NCBI RefSeq assembly: GCF_030929555.1
Contig: NZ_JAVFVT010000010.1
Location: 121,534 to 185,533 of the forward strand
Source of the DNA: Paenibacillus sp. LHD-117
Lineage (GTDB): Bacteria > Bacillota > Bacilli > Paenibacillales > Paenibacillaceae
Length of the DNA: 64,000 nt
Direction: 5' to 3'
The notes beneath the pieces were generated by a model. That model saw nothing but the letters and a program-made list of their open reading frames with translations. It was not told the origin of the DNA and ran no database searches. Below are positions 16,526-29,445 of the stretch, one piece after another (the stretch's first letter is position 1; each line of letters starts with the position of its first letter). Position numbers and translations under genes: made by a program.

Positions 16526-18091
16526 TTACTCGTTTTCTTGCCCGGTCTTCCGCAAATAAACGCGCCAGCTCGTGCACCACTTGTCCGGCTCGTCGAACGA
16601 AGATTCGTCGATCCGGTGGACGGTGCTCGCATGAGGGGCAACCTTCACGACGCCCGGCGTATGGTATGCCTCGTAGGAAATTTGCTCGAGCGCCGCGATA
16701 TATTCGTCCAGATCGTCCTTGGAATAGGACTCCGTCGGCTCCAGCGTGAACGGCTGCTTGACGATATACGGATGATGGCTGGTCCAGTAATGCAGGCCGA
16801 AGTCGCACATTCTGCGCTGCACGTCCTCGGTCGTCACGCCCGTCTCCTTCGTCATTTGCTCCCAGCTGTAGCGAACCTGTTCCAAGCGGCTGCCCGATAC
16901 GTAAGGCGCGCTCGCGCCGCGGATTTTCGTGATTTTGTGATAAAGATAGTTGTTGTTCAGCACCGCGATCTTCGCGACCTGCTCGAGCCCCTCCGCGCCC
17001 AAGCTGCGAATCCAGGCGTAGGAACGAAGCACCGTCTGGGCGACGCCGTGGAAGGAACGAACCTTTCCGATGCTGCGGTCATGATCCCACCTGAACGTGT
17101 AGCGGTCCCCTTCCTTTTCGACATAAGGACCGGGCAGGAACGGCTTCAGCTCCTCCGTCACGCCTAGCGCGCCGGTCGCCGGACCTCCGCACATATGCGG
17201 TGCCGCGAACGTCTTGTGCAGGTTGAAGAAACACATATCGAAACCCGCTTCCTTCGCCCTGGCGATGCCGAGCAATCCGTTCGCGTTCGCTTGATCGTAG
17301 TAGCAGATGCCGCCTGCTTCACGCACAATGTCCGTAAACTCTTTTATTCGCGGGTTAAAAATGCCGGTGTCCTCCGGATTCGCCACGACGAATCCCGCCG
17401 TGCGCTCCGAGACGACCGCCTTCAGCTTCTCGATATCCGGAAAGCCGTTCTCGTCCGGGTACAACGTAATGATCTTGTACCCCTTCACAGCGGCGGTCGC
17501 CGCTTGGGAAGGATGGGAGAAGATCGTCGTGATGATCTCGTCCCGCTGCTCGCCCTCGCCGTTCGCCTCATGGTAGGCCCGCACGATGGACGCCATGGCG
17601 AAGAGAGCCTGCGTGCCGCTGCTCGGCTGGAAGGAGAACGCGTCCAGTCCGGAAATTTCGCGCATCGCCAGATCCATGCGATGGTAGATTTCAAGCATGC
17701 CCTGCACGGTGCTTTCGTCCTGAAGCGGATGCAGGTCAGCCACCTTGTCGGTACGGATCAGCATTTCGTTCACGCGCGGGATATATTTCATCGTGCAGGT
17801 GCCTTGGCCGATCTCGACGTTAAAGTCGGAACCGAGCGTCTCCTGGGACAGTCGCAAATAATGGCGCAGCACCTTCGCTTGTCCGATCTCCGGAAGCTTC
17901 GGCGAGATTGTTCTGCGCATCCCTTCCGGTATGGCGGATATGCCGTCGCCGACGGCGGCCGCGATGCCCGCTTCCGCTTCCGGAGGAAGCACGCCTCTCT
18001 CGCCCGCTTGATGAAGCTCGAAGATGACGGGTTCATCCCATTTGGCCTGATGGAAAGCTCTTACCTTATGTTCTCTACGAATACGTTTCAT
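16526..18091 (-). CDS. gcvPB: Glycine dehydrogenase (decarboxylating) subunit 2
   Basis: PLP-bearing half of the split P-protein of the glycine cleavage system, which decarboxylates glycine and passes the aminomethyl group to lipoylated GcvH. The PLP lysine lies in FFNLHKTFAAPHMCGGP; other family motifs are FSFQPSSGTQALFA, PSQAATAAVKG and YYDQANANGLLGIARA. The start is ATG 18091 (MKRIRREHKV) behind AGGAGAG, giving 521 residues, slightly longer than the usual 490. It follows gcvPA by 25 bases. No gcvT or gcvH is in the window, although gcvT normally heads this operon. Confidence 0.96.
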   Translation of the reverse strand: MKRIRREHKVRAFHQAKWDEPVIFELHQAGERGVLPPEAEAGIAAAVGDGISAIPEGMRRTISPKLPEIGQAKVLRHYLRLSQETLGSDFNVEIGQGTCTMKYIPRVNEMLIRTDKVADLHPLQDESTVQGMLEIYHRMDLAMREISGLDAFSFQPSSGTQALFAMASIVRAYHEANGEGEQRDEIITTIFSHPSQAATAAVKGYKIITLYPDENGFPDIEKLKAVVSERTAGFVVANPEDTGIFNPRIKEFTDIVREAGGICYYDQANANGLLGIARAKEAGFDMCFFNLHKTFAAPHMCGGPATGALGVTEELKPFLPGPYVEKEGDRYTFRWDHDRSIGKVRSFHGVAQTVLRSYAWIRSLGAEGLEQVAKIAVLNNNYLYHKITKIRGASAPYVSGSRLEQVRYSWEQMTKETGVTTEDVQRRMCDFGLHYWTSHHPYIVKQPFTLEPTESYSKDDLDEYIAALEQISYEAYHTPGVVKVAPHASTVHRIDESSFDEPDKWCTSWRVYLRKTGQENE

Positions 18092-18116
18092 CGATCTCTC
18101 TCCTCTCTTCTCCGCG

Positions 18117-19529
18117 TTATGACAAGGCGTTCGCCTTGGCCGTCGCTCTCGCCAAAACATCCGCCAGCCTGTCGATGTCTTCCACGCCGATAACCTCCGT
18201 TACGCAATACAAGGCGCATTGCCCAAGCTCCGGGAAGTCCTCCGACAGATCCTTGCCGCCGAAGATCTTTTCCTTCAACAACATCTCGTTAATCGCCTTC
18301 ACGCTCAGGCCGGAGTTATTGAAATCGACAACGAATTCTTTGAAAAACGGCGATCCGAAACGGATGCCAACGCCCGGAATGGCGGCAAGCCGCTTTGCGG
18401 CATACTGCGATTTCTGCAGAATCGTCGTCCCAAGCTCACTCATCCCGTGCGGTCCCATCAAGGCCAGATAGACGCCGGCAACGATACCCCAAAGCGCCGT
18501 CTGCGTGCCGACCGACTCCTTGCCCTTCTCGCGCTTCGCGAAGGAAGTGCGCTCGTAAGCAACGTCGCCGAAGCCGTATTCCCCGTCCACGCTAGTCGGA
18601 GCTATGCCGAAGAGACGGGACGGGTATTCCATGACGTAACGTTCCTCGTCGCGTGTTGCGATAAAGCCGGACTGGCCGCCTCCGTAGTTCATCCGGATGC
18701 CGAGCGGCTGCAAATCGCCGCACACGATATCCGCCCCGTAAGAGCTCGGAGGCGAAAGCACGCCCAGCGAGCTCGGGTCCACGCCTACGACGCATTCCGC
18801 GCCGACGCCGTGCGCCATATCCGCGATTGTCCGTCCTTGATGTTCGATCATGCCCAGGTAACCCGGGTTCTCGAAATAAACCGCGGCCACCTCGTCCGTC
18901 AGCTTGGCTGCCAGATCGTTCAGGTCCATGAGACCGGTGCGCTCGTCGAACTCCACCGTCCGCACTTCGACCTGAGGCGAGCAGTAATTGACGATGATCT
19001 TAAGCTTATCGGGCGAGATCGAGCGGGCTACCAATACTTTGCCGCGTCCCGTCATCCGGGCCGCCATCCGCAGCGCCGTCGAAGCCGCCTGCGCCCAGTC
19101 GAACGTCGGCACGTTGACGACGTCCATGTCGAGCAGCTCCGCCATTAGGCTTTGGTATTCGAACAGCGTCTGGAAGCGGCCATGATCCTCGTAAGGCTCG
19201 CCCGCATAGGCGGTGACGAACTCCGAACGCTGGCTGATTTCGTCGCATACCGCGGGGATAAAATGCTGCCAGCAGCCGGCTCCGAGGAAGCTTACCGCTT
19301 CCTTCGCGCTGACGTTGCGGGCTACTGTTTTCTCGATATGCCGCTGCAGCTCGTATTCCGTCAGCTCGGGCGGAAGATCCATTTTACCTGAAAGCCTCAG
19401 CTCTCCCGGCACTCCCGCGTACAGCTCTTCCAAATTCGCGACACCGATCTCGCGCAGCATCGACTCCTGCACTTCCGGCACGGTGTTAGGGATATAGGGA
19501 TGGGAAATCCGTTTATCGTTTCGAGTCAT
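18117..19529 (-). CDS. gcvPA: Glycine dehydrogenase (decarboxylating) subunit 1
   Basis: N-terminal half of the split P-protein; pairs with GcvPB. The 470 residues begin MTRNDKRISHPYIPNTVPEVQESML and contain SFLGAGCWQHFIPAVCDEI, TAYAGEPYEDHGRFQTLFEYQ and NVPTFDWAQAASTALRMAAR style motifs of the subunit. GGAGG lies eight bases before ATG 19529; a GTG three bases earlier is possible. It lies 59 bases downstream of an SDR gene in the same direction rather than behind gcvT. The short gap holds an AT-rich palindrome (TTCAAAA...TTTTGAA) and no glycine riboswitch. Confidence 0.96.
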   Translation of the reverse strand: MTRNDKRISHPYIPNTVPEVQESMLREIGVANLEELYAGVPGELRLSGKMDLPPELTEYELQRHIEKTVARNVSAKEAVSFLGAGCWQHFIPAVCDEISQRSEFVTAYAGEPYEDHGRFQTLFEYQSLMAELLDMDVVNVPTFDWAQAASTALRMAARMTGRGKVLVARSISPDKLKIIVNYCSPQVEVRTVEFDERTGLMDLNDLAAKLTDEVAAVYFENPGYLGMIEHQGRTIADMAHGVGAECVVGVDPSSLGVLSPPSSYGADIVCGDLQPLGIRMNYGGGQSGFIATRDEERYVMEYPSRLFGIAPTSVDGEYGFGDVAYERTSFAKREKGKESVGTQTALWGIVAGVYLALMGPHGMSELGTTILQKSQYAAKRLAAIPGVGIRFGSPFFKEFVVDFNNSGLSVKAINEMLLKEKIFGGKDLSEDFPELGQCALYCVTEVIGVEDIDRLADVLARATAKANALS

Positions 19530-19588
19530 CACATTCGCCTCCAGTTAGATAGATTTATAAGTTCAAAAGTGGACTTTTTGAATAACCT

Positions 19589-20374
19589 TTAAGCCAAACC
19601 TCCGCCGTCGACGACGAGTACCGATCCACTTACCCAAAGAGACATGTCGCTTGCGAGGAACAGGACCGCGTTCGCGATGTCCCGCGGCGTGCCGAGCCTT
19701 GCCAGCGGGCGATCGGCGGAGGAGACGAGGAACGCGCCCTCGTCCAGCTGCAGCTGCTTTGCTTCGTCGCGCAGCAGCGGCGTATCGGTATCGCCCGGGC
19801 AGACGCAGTTGACCCGGATGTTTTCCTTGCCGTGGTCGATCGCCATCGCCTTGGTCAGATTGACCATGCCTGCTTTGGCCGCGCAATAAGCGGCGGCTTT
19901 GTCTCCGCCCTTCAGCCCCCAGCCGGAGCCCGTATTGATGATGCTGCCGCCGCCCCCGGCCGCCATCAAAGGAATGATGTGTTTGGAGAGCAGGTATGCG
20001 CCCTTGAGCGACACGTCCATGACGAGATCCCACTCGCGCTCCTCCAATTCGACGACCGTCTTCCTGCGGATAACGCCGGCGTTGTTGAACAGGATATCAA
20101 CCCCGCCGAACCGTTCTTTCACCGCGCGGACCGTCTCTTCGCATTGTTCCGCCGACGTGACATCGCAGCGGAAGCTCTCCGCTTCGCCTCCGGAGGCGTT
20201 GATGTCCTCGGCGGCCTTGCGCCCCTGCTCCCCGTTGATATCCAGGATCGCGACCTTCGCGCCGAAATTCGCCAGCGCTCCCGCTGTCGCGAGTCCGATC
20301 CCGGAAGCGCCTCCCGTCACGACCGCGACCTTGCCCTTCAAGTTCAAAAGTCCGTCGATCATCTTGTTCGTCAT
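19589..20374 (-). CDS. Short-chain dehydrogenase/reductase (SDR)
   Basis: Classical NAD(P)-dependent SDR of 261 residues. The cofactor loop is VTGGASGIGLA, the structural motif is NNAGV, and the catalytic residues are Ser in IINTGSG and Tyr/Lys in YCAAKAG. Asp in VAILDINGE after beta-2 favours NAD over NADP. Its ATG begins one base after the lacZ stop, with AGGAG inside the lacZ end, so translation is coupled. This context suggests a sugar or sugar-derived substrate such as galactose or an aldonate (inference). Confidence 0.92.
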   Translation of the reverse strand: MTNKMIDGLLNLKGKVAVVTGGASGIGLATAGALANFGAKVAILDINGEQGRKAAEDINASGGEAESFRCDVTSAEQCEETVRAVKERFGGVDILFNNAGVIRRKTVVELEEREWDLVMDVSLKGAYLLSKHIIPLMAAGGGGSIINTGSGWGLKGGDKAAAYCAAKAGMVNLTKAMAIDHGKENIRVNCVCPGDTDTPLLRDEAKQLQLDEGAFLVSSADRPLARLGTPRDIANAVLFLASDMSLWVSGSVLVVDGGGLA

Positions 20375-20375
20375 C

Positions 20376-25003
<4,628 letters not shown>

Positions 25004-25017
25004 GATGAATAACCCTT

Positions 25018-25833
25018 CTACCCCTTAATGCCCGTGCCCGCCACGCCGTCGACGATGTAACGCTGCGCGAAGAAGAAGATGGCGAGCGGCGGAATGCAGA
25101 TGAGCGTCGTCACCGCCATGATGCCTTCCATGTCGACGCCGTACATGCCGCGGAATTGGGCGAGGCCGAGCGTCAGCGTGTATTTGCTCTGGTCGTTCAG
25201 GAACACGAGCGGTCCCAAATAATCGTTCCAGCTGTTCAAGATGTGGAATACGCCCACGAGTATGAGTGCAGGTACCATCAGCGGCGCGATAACGCGCAGG
25301 AACGTCTGGATCGGGTTCGCTCCGTCGATCTTGGCAGCGTCCTCGAGCTCCATCGGGATCGTCATGATGAACTGCCGGAGCAGGAAAATAAAGAACGGAG
25401 CGCCGAACCAAGACGGCACGATCAAAGGCTTCAGCGTATTGATCCATCCGAGGTAATTAAACTCCATATAAAGCGGGATCATCGTCACTTCCCACGGGAT
25501 CATCATCGTGGACAGCAGCACGACAAACAGCGCGTCCCTGCCCTTGAACTTGAATCTCGCGAAGCCGTAGGCGACCAGCGCTGACGAGAGCAGCTGTCCC
25601 GCCAGGGAGACGATCGTCACGATCAGCGAATTTTTCAGAAATTGGTTAAAAGGCTGCGAAGTCCACGCCTTGGCGAAATTGCCGACATGCAGCTCCGACG
25701 GAATCCACCGCGGCGGGTATAGGTACAGCTCCTCCGGCGACTTCAGCGAAGTCGTCAGCAGCCAGAAGAACGGCGCAAGGAAAAGGAGGGACATCAAGAC
25801 AAGCAGCGCGTACGTAAAGGTTTTTTTCATCAT
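25018..25833 (-). CDS. Sugar ABC transporter permease, MalG family
   Basis: Second membrane subunit of a carbohydrate importer. It has six membrane helices, and the ATPase-docking EAA loop reads LEDAAKIDGANPIQTFLRVIAPLMVP. The ATG ATG pair at 25833/25830 follows GGAGGGG; the first overlaps the stop of the MalF-type gene (ATGA). The protein ends FFAQRYIVDGVAGTGIKG, the typical MalG tail. No ATPase gene is in the cluster. Confidence 0.95.
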   Translation of the reverse strand: MMKKTFTYALLVLMSLLFLAPFFWLLTTSLKSPEELYLYPPRWIPSELHVGNFAKAWTSQPFNQFLKNSLIVTIVSLAGQLLSSALVAYGFARFKFKGRDALFVVLLSTMMIPWEVTMIPLYMEFNYLGWINTLKPLIVPSWFGAPFFIFLLRQFIMTIPMELEDAAKIDGANPIQTFLRVIAPLMVPALILVGVFHILNSWNDYLGPLVFLNDQSKYTLTLGLAQFRGMYGVDMEGIMAVTTLICIPPLAIFFFAQRYIVDGVAGTGIKG

Positions 25834-26810
25834 CGCCCCTCCGTTCGCTTGCGTTTCTTTCCGCCGTTTTTCATCTCGCCCTCGTAGTACACCCACATGC
25901 TGGACGACTTGAACACCAGCATCGTAAGCGACAGCACGATCAGGAACATAAACCAGGCATTCGCCGAAGCGTAGCCCATCTTGCTGAATTTGAACGCGTT
26001 CTCGTACATGTACATCGCGTAGAAGTACGTGGAGAGCATCGGGCCGCCGCCCGTCAGCACGAGCGCCAGCGTCAGCTGCTGGAATGCCGCGATAATGGTC
26101 GTGATCAGATTAAAAAGCAGCGTCGGGCTGAGCATCGGAAGCGTTATGCGGAAAAACTGCCCGACCTTGCCGGCTCCGTCGATGGAAGCCGCTTCGTACA
26201 GCTCCTTCGGGATGTTCTTCAGTCCCGCAAGGAAAATGAGCATCATCGTACCTTGCCCCCATAAGCTCGCGATGACGATCGCCACCGGCGCCCATGTCGT
26301 GCTGTTCAGCCAATCCGGCCCCGCGATGCCGATCATCGACAGGAAATAATTTAGAATGCCGTATTCTCCGCTGTATACCCAAGCCCAAATCATGGCGAGC
26401 GCCACGCCGGATATGACGGACGGCAGGTAGAACACGGTGCGGAACACCGCTTTGCCGCGCACGTTCTGGTTAAGCATCATGGCGAGTCCCAGCGCGATGA
26501 CCATGTTCAGCGGGACGAATAAAGCCGCGAATTTCAAGGTCACAAGCAGCGAGCTCCAGAACATGGAGTCCTGCGTGAACATTTCGATGTAATTTTGCAA
26601 CCCGACAAACCGTACTTCGCCCACGATCGGCCAATCAAAAAAACTGATGACGAGGGAGAAGACGAGCGGCCCCAGCGTAAAAGCGAACAAACCGACGATC
26701 CAAGGAAGAATGAAGAGGTAGGGCGTAACCCTACCCCTCCGGAACTTGCGTCTTCGCTTCGCGGCGGGAGGAGGGACGAGCGCTGTTTCGTTCAAAGTAG
26801 TCATCGTCAT
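25830..26810 (-). CDS. Sugar ABC transporter permease, MalF family
   Basis: First membrane subunit of the same importer, 326 residues. A basic N-terminus (AAKRRRKFRRGR) precedes PYLFILPWIVGLFAF and five more helices; the EAA loop is LYEAASIDGAGKVGQFFRITLPMLSP. AAAGGGG precedes the ATG. It follows the binding-protein gene by 22 bases and overlaps the MalG gene by four. Confidence 0.95.
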   Translation of the reverse strand: MTMTTLNETALVPPPAAKRRRKFRRGRVTPYLFILPWIVGLFAFTLGPLVFSLVISFFDWPIVGEVRFVGLQNYIEMFTQDSMFWSSLLVTLKFAALFVPLNMVIALGLAMMLNQNVRGKAVFRTVFYLPSVISGVALAMIWAWVYSGEYGILNYFLSMIGIAGPDWLNSTTWAPVAIVIASLWGQGTMMLIFLAGLKNIPKELYEAASIDGAGKVGQFFRITLPMLSPTLLFNLITTIIAAFQQLTLALVLTGGGPMLSTYFYAMYMYENAFKFSKMGYASANAWFMFLIVLSLTMLVFKSSSMWVYYEGEMKNGGKKRKRTEGR

Positions 26811-26832
26811 TGCCCCTTTCCTGGCGGCGCTT

Positions 26833-28125
26833 CTATTTCAGGAATTTCTCGGAATCCTTCACGGCCTGGTTTAGCATTTCCTGCGGATCGTTGCCGAGCA
26901 TGATCGCCTCCACGGCCGTCGACAGATTGCGGTTCATCTGGCTCCAGTTCGGATGAAGCAGGAACGCGGGTCCGTTCGACGAACGCTCCAGCATCGTGTA
27001 GAACGGCTTATACAGCGCGTCGTTCTGCAATCCTTTCTCTTCCACGACGCTGATGCGGATCGGCAGGTCGGCCGTTCTCATCTTGATCGCTTCCTCGGAA
27101 ACGTAGAACTTCACGAATTCCCATGCCTCTTGCTTATGTTTGGAGTCCTTGGCGATGGAGACGGCTGATTGCGCGAGGACGCCTTTCACCGGCTTGCCCG
27201 CGAACGCCGGGGGTTCCACGGTGCCAACGTCGATGCCCGCTTCCTTGAACCCTTCCAGCGGCCAGATGCCGCTTTCCCACATCGCGATTTTGCCCGCTTT
27301 GAAAATATCGTCGCCGCTCTGCTGGTTTTTGCCGCCGACCAGGACGCCGTAACCGTCCTTCACCGCGCTGCCCAGCACGCCGATCGCTTCGGCGGTTTCC
27401 TTGCTGTTCATGAACCCTTCGATTTTCGTGCCGTCTTCGCTGATGAAGCTGCTGCCGTTGCTCCATACGAAGCCCTGCAGGTCGTACGTGTCGTTCTCGG
27501 CGCGAACGCCGATGCCGTATTGCTTCTTGCTCTTATCCGTCAGCTTCTGGGCGGCCGCCTTCATGTCGTCCCATGTCCATCCGTCCTGCGGATACGCGAC
27601 GCCTGCATCGTCGAACAGCTTCTTGTTGTAGTAAAACACGCGCGTCGTGAATCCGGCGGGCAAGCCGTACAGATTGCCTTCCACCTTGTTGTAGGCGAAC
27701 AAGCCGGGGTAGAAATCGTCGATGTTCAGGCTGCTGTCCTGCTCCACGAAAGCATCCAGCGGTTCAAGCGATTTATAGTACGTCGGGAAGTCCCACATAT
27801 ACATGACGTCCGGCGGGTTGCTTGCGCCGAAGCCGGCCGCCAGCTTCTGGTCGAAACCATCGCCGTAAGGCTCGACCTGTACTTTAATGCCGGGATGGCT
27901 CTCTTCGAATTTCTTGGCGATATCCTGCTGAATCTTAAGCGCTTCACCCGTATCCCATGTAGCGAAACGGATCGTCGCCTCGCCGCCCTTGCCTTCCGAC
28001 GGTTTGTCGTTGTCTTGGGTCCCGCCTTCGGCGTTGCTGCCTCCGGCGCTGCCGCCGCTGCATGCGCTAAGCGCGAATGCGGCCAGCATTGCGATGGCGA
28101 GAAGAAGAATGGCTGATTTCTTCAT
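26833..28125 (-). CDS. Family 1 extracellular solute-binding lipoprotein
   Basis: Captures the sugar for the MalF/MalG-type permeases. The 430 residues begin with a lipoprotein signal (MKKSAILLLAIAMLAAFALS, lipobox cysteine C22) and a Ser/Gly/Glu-rich linker. The binding-protein body follows: TIRFATWDTGEALKIQ, FEESHPGIKVQVEPYGD, PPDVMYMWDFPTYY and GLPAGFTTRVFYYNKKLFDDAG. It heads the transport operon, directly downstream of the two-component genes and a strong inverted repeat. The ligand is probably a galactoside-containing oligosaccharide because lacZ lies downstream (inference). Confidence 0.94.
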   Translation of the reverse strand: MKKSAILLLAIAMLAAFALSACSGGSAGGSNAEGGTQDNDKPSEGKGGEATIRFATWDTGEALKIQQDIAKKFEESHPGIKVQVEPYGDGFDQKLAAGFGASNPPDVMYMWDFPTYYKSLEPLDAFVEQDSSLNIDDFYPGLFAYNKVEGNLYGLPAGFTTRVFYYNKKLFDDAGVAYPQDGWTWDDMKAAAQKLTDKSKKQYGIGVRAENDTYDLQGFVWSNGSSFISEDGTKIEGFMNSKETAEAIGVLGSAVKDGYGVLVGGKNQQSGDDIFKAGKIAMWESGIWPLEGFKEAGIDVGTVEPPAFAGKPVKGVLAQSAVSIAKDSKHKQEAWEFVKFYVSEEAIKMRTADLPIRISVVEEKGLQNDALYKPFYTMLERSSNGPAFLLHPNWSQMNRNLSTAVEAIMLGNDPQEMLNQAVKDSEKFLK

Positions 28126-28170
28126 TTCGAATTCCCCCTAATCTGATGTAAGATTCTTGAGACAAAATAA

Positions 28171-28210
28171 TTGAACCGCTTTCATTGTAGCCTGAATGAA
28201 AGCGGTTCAA
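28171..28210 (-). promoter_or_regulatory. Perfect inverted repeat with cre-like arms between yesN-type gene and binding-protein gene
   Basis: TTGAACCGCTTTCATT (28171-28186) and AATGAAAGCGGTTCAA (28195-28210) are perfect 16-base arms around an eight-base loop. On the minus strand the hairpin is followed by TTATTTTG, so it can act as a terminator after the regulator gene. Each arm also resembles a CcpA cre site (ATGAAAGCGGTT), as at 38671 and 48664. A palindrome CAAAACGTTTTG follows directly at 28207-28218. Confidence 0.7.
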
Positions 28211-28275
28211 AACGTTTTGGCGTTTGCCGATTGGTCGCCCTTTGTTCGAATCGGACGGGACCGGCCGGACGCTCG

Positions 28276-29445
28276 TTATTTTGTTTTCTGCTGTTCTCCT
28301 TTTTGTTTCTGACGGAACTCGCTTGGCGTCTCGCCGCCGGCGCGCTTGAACCATTTGCTGAAATATTTGCCGTCGATCAGGCCGATGTGCTCCGCGATAT
28401 CCTGCTGCGTCATCGGGGTATGAGCCAGCAGATCCCGCGCAGCCTTTAGCCTCATCCGATATATAAATTCCACGAAATTCTCGCCCGTCACCTTCTTGAA
28501 CACCGTGCTGAAGTGGCTCCGGCTGAGTCCGACGCGGTCGGCCACATCGCTGACGGACCACGGGTGCTTCAGGTCTTGCGACACGATATGGACGGCCTGC
28601 CGAAGCGGCTCCGGCCACGATTCCGCGTGAATGCCGTAGTTTTTGTCCCGCTCGGCTCTTGCATGAAGCTCCCGCACGGCCGAGATCCAAGCCTCGACGC
28701 CGATCCGCGGCTCTTCCTTGTACCAGCGCAATGTCGGATCGATGCCGATTCGCGACATGATGTAAGCGTCCAGCTCTTTTTTGGCATGCGGCGGGAACCA
28801 AACGTAACAGCGGTCTCTGCCGCATGGCATCGTGACGGCCTGTAGCTCCGGCGGCAAACCCGCCTCAATCTCTTCCATTCCCTTATTCTTCTGCAGCAGA
28901 TACACATAATATTCCTGCGTCAGCAAGCTCCAAGGGCCATGCGACCGCAGCCGAAGCTCCTCCTCGAACTCCTGCCCCGCACCGTATAGCCATGCGCAGA
29001 AGAGCGTCTTGCATCGGTCTTCCCCGGCTTCGGGAGAGAGCGAAGCCGGCGCTGCAGGCGCGTTCAGCTCGTCGCGGAAGCCGCCCAGCAGACGGCCCAG
29101 CTCGTCGTCCTCGAACGCCGTCTTCAGCAAGTAACCGGAGACGCCGAGCTGGATGCCTTGCTGCGCGTATTCGAAATCGCGATGGCAGCTTAGCAGCAAT
29201 ATTTTCGTAGCGGGGGAAACTTCCCTGATCTTGCGGGTCAGCTCAATTCCGTCCATCTCCGGCATGACGATGTCGGTTACGACCACTTGAGGCCGATGCT
29301 CCAGGAAACATTCCCACGCCTTCCGGCCGTTCGCTGCGTCCGCGACGACTTCCATGCCGAACCCGGCCCAGTCGACCGTCGCTTTCAGACCTTTGCGCAC
29401 GATGCTCTCGTCATCCGCGATCAACACTTTAATCGATTCGCTCAT
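28276..29445 (-). CDS. Response regulator with AraC output domain (YesN type)
   Basis: The 389-residue regulator has a CheY-like receiver (about 1-125) with acidic DD at 11-12, phospho-acceptor D58 in VVVTDIVMPEMDG and Lys in a later loop. A linker follows, then a C-terminal AraC/XylS double helix-turn-helix (about 285-385) ending in IAEHIGLIDGKYFSKWFKRAGGETPSEFR. It should activate the neighbouring sugar uptake and lacZ operon when phosphorylated by its partner kinase, whose gene it overlaps by 17 bases. Confidence 0.94.
   Translation of the reverse strand: MSESIKVLIADDESIVRKGLKATVDWAGFGMEVVADAANGRKAWECFLEHRPQVVVTDIVMPEMDGIELTRKIREVSPATKILLLSCHRDFEYAQQGIQLGVSGYLLKTAFEDDELGRLLGGFRDELNAPAAPASLSPEAGEDRCKTLFCAWLYGAGQEFEEELRLRSHGPWSLLTQEYYVYLLQKNKGMEEIEAGLPPELQAVTMPCGRDRCYVWFPPHAKKELDAYIMSRIGIDPTLRWYKEEPRIGVEAWISAVRELHARAERDKNYGIHAESWPEPLRQAVHIVSQDLKHPWSVSDVADRVGLSRSHFSTVFKKVTGENFVEFIYRMRLKAARDLLAHTPMTQQDIAEHIGLIDGKYFSKWFKRAGGETPSEFRQKQKGEQQKTK

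Noticed and set aside
19530..19588. Glycine riboswitch before gcvPA
   Set aside because: The gap is only 59 bases, too short for the aptamer, and no glycine-aptamer core is visible.
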